Shown: piece by piece, positions 59,063 through 64,000 of the stretch
Layout: every line of letters begins with the position of its first letter
Position numbering within the stretch: position 1 is the first letter of the stretch
DNA from: Nocardia coubleae NBRC 108252
Lineage (GTDB): Bacteria; Actinomycetota; Actinomycetes; Mycobacteriales; Mycobacteriaceae
Reading direction: 5' to 3'
DNA length: 64,000 nucleotides
NCBI RefSeq assembly: GCF_001612805.1
Contig: NZ_BDBD01000004.1
Span: 310,001-374,000, forward strand
Made by a program: the position numbers and the translations under genes
Notes under the pieces: model-generated
Database searches by the model: none
Seen by the model: only the letters and a program-made list of their open reading frames with translations
What the model was told of the DNA's origin: nothing

Positions 59063-59815
59063 TCAGGCGGTGTCGGCGAGGATGCCGTCGACCAGGGTGG
59101 CGACACCATAGGCGTAGGCACCGTCCGGATCGGCGGGGGCCTGATAGTGCTCGCCCACCGTGGTGCCCACGCGTGTGGCGAGGGGGAACTGGTCGGCGGG
59201 CATCACTTCGGCCAGCAGCGGGCCGTGTACCCGCCACCAATCGGCATCGCTGAGCTGGTCGGCCGCGCCCGCCGCCGCGACGGCGAGGCGGGCATTGCCG
59301 GTGGCGAAATCGGTGAGCACCGCGATGGCGCGGTCCATCGCCAGATCCGACAGCCCCGCGCCGTCGATGGCGCGCAGCTGGTTCTCGTAGCGGCGCATCC
59401 TCGCCGGGCCGAGAACCTGGCGCCACGGCGACACCTCGAGCAGCCACGGGTGGGCGAGGAGCTCGGAGCGGACCCGGTCCGCGACGGCGATCATGCGCTC
59501 GCGCAGCGGCAGCTCGGCGGGGATCGGCTCGTCCTCGGCGGCCACGGCGTCGACCATCAGCACCAGCAGCGCCTCCTTGCTCGGCACATAGGTGTAGAGA
59601 CTCATGGCACGCACGTCGAGGGCGGCGGCCACCGCGCGGATGGTCAGCTTGCCGATGCCCTCGCGATCGGCCAGGGCGATGCCCGCCGCCACGACCGCGT
59701 CGACCGTGAGGCCGGGTTTGGGGCCGCGCGCGCCGGGCTTGGCCGGCAGGGCATGACGCCACAGCAGCTGCACGAGCTGGGCGGCCTGGTCGGTGGATCT
59801 GCCGTCGGTCGGCAT
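59063..59815 (-). CDS. TetR family regulator (TetR_C_1 type)
   Basis: A 250-residue TetR regulator. The helix-turn-helix is VAAGIALADREGIGKLTIRAVAAALDVRAMSLYTYVPSKE in two blocks, typical of TetR class A/E-like repressors, and the C-terminal half (ELPLRERMIAVADRVRSELLAHPWLLEV) belongs to the TetR_C_1 effector domain. The ATG at 59815 starts MPTDGRSTDQ. The palindrome at 59853-59863 lies between it and the divergent helicase gene, so it probably controls itself and perhaps the helicase-SWIM pair. Confidence 0.88.
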   Translation of the reverse strand: MPTDGRSTDQAAQLVQLLWRHALPAKPGARGPKPGLTVDAVVAAGIALADREGIGKLTIRAVAAALDVRAMSLYTYVPSKEALLVLMVDAVAAEDEPIPAELPLRERMIAVADRVRSELLAHPWLLEVSPWRQVLGPARMRRYENQLRAIDGAGLSDLAMDRAIAVLTDFATGNARLAVAAAGAADQLSDADWWRVHGPLLAEVMPADQFPLATRVGTTVGEHYQAPADPDGAYAYGVATLVDGILADTA

Positions 59816-59852
59816 GCGCGGAACCTTTTCCGGTCGGTCGGGAACAAATTCA

Positions 59853-59863
59853 GTACAGTGTAC
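59853..59863. promoter_or_regulatory. TetR-type operator
   Basis: GTACAGTGTAC is a perfect 11-bp palindrome of the TACAnTGTA type bound by many TetR proteins. It is 38 bp upstream of the TetR start and 42 bp upstream of the helicase reading frame, and lies in AT-rich sequence. Confidence 0.65.
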
Positions 59864-59904
59864 GTTATTAGCCTGTTCGCGCTGCCCGATCAGAGGAGAA
59901 TGTT

Positions 59905-61824
59905 CTGCCCGCCATCCAGGCCACCTATCTTCCCGATCGTCACCTGTTCGCCCTGTGGACTTGGAGCGGACTCGGTGCCGGGCGCCCACCACGCGACGTC
60001 GGAGACCCCGAGACGTTGACGCTGGCGCTGCCGGTCGGTGAGCGCAGGGCGCTCGAGCCGGTCGAGGTACCCGCCGCCGTCGTGACCGGTTCGGAGTTGC
60101 TCGAGTTGTCCGTCGCCGAGCTGGGCCCTTCGGCCCTGGCCTGGCGCATGCTCCTCGACGACGCCCGCGCGGACGTCGACCATCACCATCGGGAGGCGCC
60201 CACCACCGATGAAGCTCGTGCGGACGCGGACGACGGGCGGCCCTCGACCGGCCTCGGCTCGGGCGAGCGGCCCGCCGCGAATGCACGGCCCACCCCGAAT
60301 GCAGGGGCGGCCGCCAATGCGCTCGAGCTGCCGATCGCGGCGCATGCGGTGCCCAACGCTGTGGGGACGGCGGTCGTGTCGGCCGAGCGGGCGGTGCGGG
60401 TGGTGCGGGAGACCGAAGCCGCGGCGGCGGAGCTCGCCGGGGCGCTCGAGGCGACCCTTCGCCCGTATCAGGTGCGTGGGGTCGGGTGGTTGCGGGAGAC
60501 CGTCGCCGCGTACGGCGGGGCGGTGCTCGCCGACGAGATGGGCCTCGGCAAGACCGTGCAGACGATCGGGTTCCTCCAGGGGCGGGCCGCTGGGCCGCAG
60601 CTGGTGGTGTGTCCGACCTCGCTGGTCGGGAACTGGGTGCACGAGATCGCACGGTTCGCACCCGGGCTGACGGTGGTGTCGTGGCGTGGCGGTGCGGTGT
60701 CCGCAGACCCGGGGACAGTTGTGGTCACCGGATATCCGACGCTGCGTCTGCACGGGTCGGCGCTGACCGAGAAGCACTGGGCCACCGTCGTCTTCGATGA
60801 AGCGCAGGCGTTGAAGAATCCCCGCACCCAGGTGTCGCGGGCCGCGCGTGCGGTGCCCGCCGACGCCAAGGTCGCGCTCACCGGCACCCCGGTGGAGAAC
60901 CATCTCGACGAGCTGTTCGCCCTGCTGAACCTCACCGTGCCCCGGTTGTTCGCGCACCGCACCCAGTTCCGGCGCCGATTCGTGCGGCCGATCGAGGAGG
61001 GTTCGGCCGATGCGGCCGCCCGGTTGCGTGACGCGGTGGAACCGGTGCTGCTCGGCCGCAAGAAGATCCAGGTGGCGGCGTCGCTGCCGGCCAAGATCCA
61101 CAGCGATCTGCTGTGCGACCTCACCCCGGAGCAGGAGAAGGCCTACGACACGGTGCTCGCCGCGGCCCTGGACGAGGGTTTCGGATCGGGTCTGCAACGA
61201 CAAGGCCGGGTGCTCGCGGCGCTCACGCACCTCAAACAGGTGTGCAACCACCCCGGCTTGGTCACCGGCGACCTCGGCGAATTGTCCGGGCGCTCGGGCA
61301 AACTCGAGCTGTGTACCGACATCGTGGCGACCAATCTCGACACCGGTGATCCCACACTGATCTTCACCCAGTACCGGCAGACCGGCGAGTTGCTCGTGCG
61401 CCACCTGGCCGAACAGTTCGGGGTGCGGGCGCCGTTCTTCCACGGCGGGCTCGACGCCGATCAGCGTGCGGCGATCGTTCGCGAGTTCCAATCCCCCGAC
61501 GGCCCACCGGTTCTCATCCTGAGCCTGCGCGCCGCGGGCACCGGTCTCACCCTCACCCGCGCCGCCGACGTGATCCACTTCGACCGATGGTGGAATCCGG
61601 CGGTGGAGGCCCAGGCCTCGGACCGGGCGCACCGCATCGGGCAGACGCGCACGGTCACCGTCACCACGCTCACCAGCGCCACCACGGTGGAGGAACACAT
61701 CGCCGGCATGCACACCCGCAAGTCGGCCCTCACCGACCTGTCCGATGCCGCGGGCATCGCCGAACTGGCCCGTCTCGACGACGACGCCCTGGTCGACATC
61801 CTGCGACGGAAGCGAGAGAACTGA
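59905..61824 (+). CDS. SNF2-family DEAD/DEAH helicase (HelZ-like)
   Basis: A 639-residue SNF2/RapA-like ATPase if read from 59905. Motif I is DEMGLGKTVQT, motif II VVFDEAQALKN, motif III LTGTPVENHLDEL, and motifs V-VI are SLRAAGTGLTLTRA and DRAHRIGQTRTVTV. The N-terminal part (IQATYLPDRHLFALWTWSGLG) resembles HelZ relatives and is in frame only from a CTG at 59905 behind AGAGGAG; the first in-frame ATG is at 60016. An ATG at 59900 is out of frame. The gene overlaps a SWIM gene by one base. Mycobacteria have the same pair (Rv2101-Rv2102) elsewhere. Confidence 0.85.
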   Translation: MPAIQATYLPDRHLFALWTWSGLGAGRPPRDVGDPETLTLALPVGERRALEPVEVPAAVVTGSELLELSVAELGPSALAWRMLLDDARADVDHHHREAPTTDEARADADDGRPSTGLGSGERPAANARPTPNAGAAANALELPIAAHAVPNAVGTAVVSAERAVRVVRETEAAAAELAGALEATLRPYQVRGVGWLRETVAAYGGAVLADEMGLGKTVQTIGFLQGRAAGPQLVVCPTSLVGNWVHEIARFAPGLTVVSWRGGAVSADPGTVVVTGYPTLRLHGSALTEKHWATVVFDEAQALKNPRTQVSRAARAVPADAKVALTGTPVENHLDELFALLNLTVPRLFAHRTQFRRRFVRPIEEGSADAAARLRDAVEPVLLGRKKIQVAASLPAKIHSDLLCDLTPEQEKAYDTVLAAALDEGFGSGLQRQGRVLAALTHLKQVCNHPGLVTGDLGELSGRSGKLELCTDIVATNLDTGDPTLIFTQYRQTGELLVRHLAEQFGVRAPFFHGGLDADQRAAIVREFQSPDGPPVLILSLRAAGTGLTLTRAADVIHFDRWWNPAVEAQASDRAHRIGQTRTVTVTTLTSATTVEEHIAGMHTRKSALTDLSDAAGIAELARLDDDALVDILRRKREN

Positions 61825-62372
61825 TGGCAGACAACGAGTTCGGGTACACGCCGTGGGGTAAGGACTGGGTGCGGCTGGCCGAACCGCTGCGCCAGACCCG
61901 CCCCGAACCGCTGCTGCCGCGCGCCCGCAGCGTCGCCCGCAACAACGGGGTGCGCACCGAGATCGAGGGCCGCACGGTGCGCGCGCACCTGCACCGGGGC
62001 GGGCAGGCCTCGATCGCGCACGTGGAGGTGGCGCCGCTCTCGCGCGCGGCGGTGACCGCGATCGAGCAGGTGATTCCCGACGCGACCGTCGTCACCGACG
62101 ACATGCACCGAGCCCTGCTCGACGCGGGCCACTCCCCCGCCCCGACCCTGGTGAGCACGGACTGCTCCTGCTCCGCCCGCACACCCCGCTGCCTCCACGT
62201 GCTCGCGGTGCTCTACACGATCGCCCGTCAGGTAGACGAAAACCCCCGTCTCGCATTGGAATTGCAGGGCTACTTCGACACCACTCACGACCCGGAAGCG
62301 CCCGTCGCCGAGTCACCCTGGACCCCCATCCACACCCTCGACCCTGCCTGCTTCTTCTCCGTCACCGGCTGA
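61824..62372 (+). CDS. SWIM zinc-finger protein
   Basis: A 182-residue protein with a SWIM zinc finger, CSCSARTPRCLHVLAVLY (CxCx6-8CxH), at about residues 114-128. The N-terminus (NEFGYTPWGKDWVRLAEPL) and a middle segment (VRAHLHRGGQASIAHVEV) are typical of the partner of SNF2 helicases. SWIM domains bind DNA or proteins. The ATG at 61824 overlaps the helicase stop (TGATG), so the two products are made together and probably work in one complex. Confidence 0.9.
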   Translation: MADNEFGYTPWGKDWVRLAEPLRQTRPEPLLPRARSVARNNGVRTEIEGRTVRAHLHRGGQASIAHVEVAPLSRAAVTAIEQVIPDATVVTDDMHRALLDAGHSPAPTLVSTDCSCSARTPRCLHVLAVLYTIARQVDENPRLALELQGYFDTTHDPEAPVAESPWTPIHTLDPACFFSVTG

Positions 62373-62642
62373 ACCCGCCCGAGTCGACTCCACGTCGGCC
62401 GCGCCGCGTGGCATCGGCCGCGCCGGATGGCACCAGTCATACCCGTGGCGCCAGCCGTGCCCCGTGGTGACAGCCACACCGCGTGGCACCGCGGCGGGGC
62501 TTTGGCCGGTGGCGTCTGTGGTGCGGCGTGGCGACAGCTAGTGCGGCGTAGGGCATCGGCGATGCCGTGCGGCGTCAGGCAGCTGTGCGTGGCGGGTGCC
62601 GAATGGGCGCCTGATAGTCGGCGGCATTTCGAGCCGGCTGGG

Positions 62643-63380
62643 TCAGGCGTTGGTGCCGCCGTCGACGGTGATGACTGCGCCGGTGATCGTGCGGGCTGAG
62701 GGGCCCGCGAGGAAGGCGACCAGGTCGGCGATGTCGTCGGGGGTGCCGAAACGGCCGAGCGCGTTGAACTCTCGTTGCGTGGGTGCGTGCTCGCCCGCCG
62801 CCGGGTTCATGTCCGTGTCGGTGGGGCCGGGCTGGACGAGGTTGACGGTGATGCCGCGCGGGCCGAGTTCCCTGGCCAGCGCCTTGGTGTAGCCGTTGAG
62901 GGCCGACTTGCTCAGGTTGTAGAGGGCCAGGCCGCCGAACAGGGCGCGGTCGGTGAGGTTCGATCCGATGGAGATGATGCGCCCACCTTCGCCGAGGTGG
63001 GCCAGCGCGGCCTGGCCCGCGACGAACGGTGCCCTGGCATGGATGTCGAGGGCGCGATCGATCTCGGCGAGGGTGAATTCCTCGTAGGGCTTGGCCGGGA
63101 AGATGCCCGCGTTGTTCACCAGCACGTGGAGGCCGCCGAGTTCGTGCGCGGTCCGGTCGACGGCCGCGACCACGGCGGCGGCATCGGCGCTGTCGGCCTG
63201 GATCGGCAGCGCGCGCCTGCCGAGCGCCTCGATGTCGGCGGCGACGGACTTCGCGGCGACCTCGTCGCGCTGGTAGGTGAACGCCACATCGGTGCCGGTG
63301 GATGCCAGTTTCCGGGCGATGGCGGCGCCGATTCCCCGGCTGGCGCCGGTCACCAGGGCGACGGTGGTGCTGTGCGACAT
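62643..63380 (-). CDS. Short-chain dehydrogenase/reductase
   Basis: A 245-residue classical SDR. The cofactor motif is VTGASRGIGAAI, NNAG follows at about residue 90 (LVNNAGIF), the catalytic Ser is in IISIGSN, and the YxxxK motif is YNLSKSALNG. QPGPTDTDMNP and ITVDGGTNA complete the pattern. The alcohol or keto substrate is unknown. The ATG at 63380 is the family start. It is divergent from a TetR gene, whose candidate operators lie in the 149-bp gap, so it is probably repressed by it. Confidence 0.92.
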   Translation of the reverse strand: MSHSTTVALVTGASRGIGAAIARKLASTGTDVAFTYQRDEVAAKSVAADIEALGRRALPIQADSADAAAVVAAVDRTAHELGGLHVLVNNAGIFPAKPYEEFTLAEIDRALDIHARAPFVAGQAALAHLGEGGRIISIGSNLTDRALFGGLALYNLSKSALNGYTKALARELGPRGITVNLVQPGPTDTDMNPAAGEHAPTQREFNALGRFGTPDDIADLVAFLAGPSARTITGAVITVDGGTNA

Positions 63381-63457
63381 GAAGGCTGCTCCAATTCCGT
63401 AGTGGTCGATACATAAAGAGAGAAGCGCATCGGACCGGCTCACGTCAAGGTTTTTCT

Positions 63458-63521
63458 TATCAACCGATACAGAAATCTTGGGCTACGGCGATCGCGGTAT
63501 ATTTACCGATCGGCACAGAAA
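63458..63521. promoter_or_regulatory. Two repeated operator-like motifs between SDR and TetR
   Basis: ACCGATACAGAAA (63463-63475) and ACCGATCGGCACAGAAA (63505-63521) are related direct repeats. The first overlaps TATCAACCGATA (63458-63469) with TATC/GATA arms, and the second contains the palindrome CCGATCGG (63506-63513). They are candidate TetR sites. Confidence 0.5.
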
Positions 63522-63529
63522 GGTTTCCC

Positions 63530-64000
63530 ATGGCAGAACGTGGTCGCCCCCGCGCCTTCGACCGGGATGTCGCCCTGCGGCGGGCGATGGAGGTGTTCTG
63601 GGAACGCGGCTACGAGGGCGCGTCGATGAGCGACCTCACCACCGCCATGGGCATCAACTCACCCAGCCTGTACGCAGCCTTCGGCGACAAGGAATCCCTG
63701 TTCCGGGAAGCCGTGACGCTCTACGGCCGCGCCGAAGGATCACGCACCGCGCGGGCGCTGAGCGAGCAACCCACCGCCTACGCCGCGATCGCGGCCATGC
63801 TGCACGACAACATCGCCATGTACACCGACCCAGGCCTGCCCCAGGGCTGCATGGTGGTCCTCGCGGGCGCCACGTACACCACCCGCAACGCCTCGGTGCG
63901 CGAGTTCCTCACCGAGGCACGCCGCCGCACCACGGCCGACATCCAGGCCCGATTGGAACGTGGCGTCATCGAGGGCGATCTGAAACCGGGCACCGACACC
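63530..64000 (+). CDS. TetR family regulator, partial at right edge
   Basis: The reading frame is open from the ATG at 63530 to the window end, 157 residues. It begins MAERGRPRAFDRDVALRRAMEVFW, then ERGYEGASMSDLTTAMGINSPSLYAAFGDKESLF, a clear TetR helix-turn-helix of the type common next to SDR genes. The rest (GCMVVLAGATYTTRN) belongs to its effector domain. Repression of the divergent SDR gene and of itself is likely. The C-terminus lies outside the window. Confidence 0.9.
   Translation, partial: MAERGRPRAFDRDVALRRAMEVFWERGYEGASMSDLTTAMGINSPSLYAAFGDKESLFREAVTLYGRAEGSRTARALSEQPTAYAAIAAMLHDNIAMYTDPGLPQGCMVVLAGATYTTRNASVREFLTEARRRTTADIQARLERGVIEGDLKPGTDT

Noticed and set aside
60016..60018. 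ATG at 60016 as the simple start of the SNF2 helicase
   Set aside because: In-frame sequence upstream resembles the HelZ N-terminus and a ribosome-binding site lies before 59905, while 60016 has no convincing one. It remains possible if the N-terminus is dispensable.
62373..62642. GCGTGGC/GCGGCG-rich stretch between the SWIM and SDR genes as a repeat array
   Set aside because: The repeats are short, irregular and degenerate; a GGCATCG/GATGCC hairpin is the only structure seen. It looks like low-complexity intergenic DNA.
1..64000. CRISPR array, prophage or insertion sequence
   Set aside because: No regularly spaced repeats, transposase, integrase or phage structural gene was found on either strand.

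Overview
The window is about 64 kb of high-GC chromosome from a mycolic-acid actinobacterium, most likely Nocardia or a close relative. From about 22.9 to 59 kb the gene order matches, from memory, the Mycobacterium tuberculosis segment Rv2670c to Rv2708c: AFG1-like ATPase, RibD-like reductase, exported hydrolase-fold lipoprotein, AftC, MsrB, HemQ, HemY, HemE, DUF3000, RNase D, Dxs, TrmA-type methyltransferase, APC permease, the two Trk/Ceo subunits, DUF3159, an OB-fold protein, an alpha/beta hydrolase, DUF3710, Dut, DUF3093, DUF4193, Cei, SuhB, PpgK, SigA and a DUF7455 protein. AftC and Cei point to an arabinogalactan/mycolate envelope. No phage, insertion sequence, CRISPR array or rRNA gene was seen.

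Layout. 1-3.5 kb: a minus-strand triad of an unknown protein, a MoxR ATPase and a VWA-type metallopeptidase-like protein cut by the window edge. 3.5-13.9 kb is accessory: a 5'-truncated thioredoxin-reductase remnant, an alpha/beta hydrolase-TetR operon behind an 18-bp palindrome, an enlarged cutinase-like esterase, XRE and AraC regulators, a GNAT-ThiF operon, a decayed LysR gene, four tRNA genes (Val-CAC on minus; Gly-GCC, Cys-GCA and Val-GAC on plus), and a divergent MDR oxidoreductase/TetR pair. 13.9-22.9 kb holds a free-standing mraY, two convergent genes with nuclease-like folds, a 737-residue disordered protein, a LysR regulator, a flavin monooxygenase and a GNAT enzyme. 22.9-59 kb is the conserved block, with insertions such as a DUF7660 gene, a GlsA-STAS-cyclic-nucleotide fusion, a SIMPL protein, a SigD-like ECF sigma factor, an MHYT protein and a KhtTU-like antiporter. 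59-64 kb holds a TetR gene beside a SNF2 helicase-SWIM pair, then a divergent SDR/TetR pair that runs off the right edge.

How the genes work together. HemE, HemY and HemQ are steps of the coproporphyrin-dependent heme route of Gram-positive bacteria. Dxs feeds isoprenoid synthesis, AftC builds arabinan on a polyprenyl-sugar donor, and Cei and MraY also act on the envelope. The Trk/Ceo subunits and the KhtTU-like pair handle potassium and protons. Dut, OB-fold, RNase D, TrmA-type, SNF2 and SWIM proteins act on nucleic acids. SigA is the housekeeping sigma factor.

Two architectural habits recur. Many starts lie 6-8 nt after a TANNNT -10 box, as expected of leaderless mRNAs. Convergent genes often share a CTAG/TTAG stop overlap or are separated by a strong inverted repeat. 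The most novel-looking pieces are the convergent nuclease-fold pair at 15.1-17.2 kb, the extra mraY next to it, the GNAT-ThiF operon, the GlsA triple fusion, and an AUG-less in-frame N-terminus on the SNF2 helicase.
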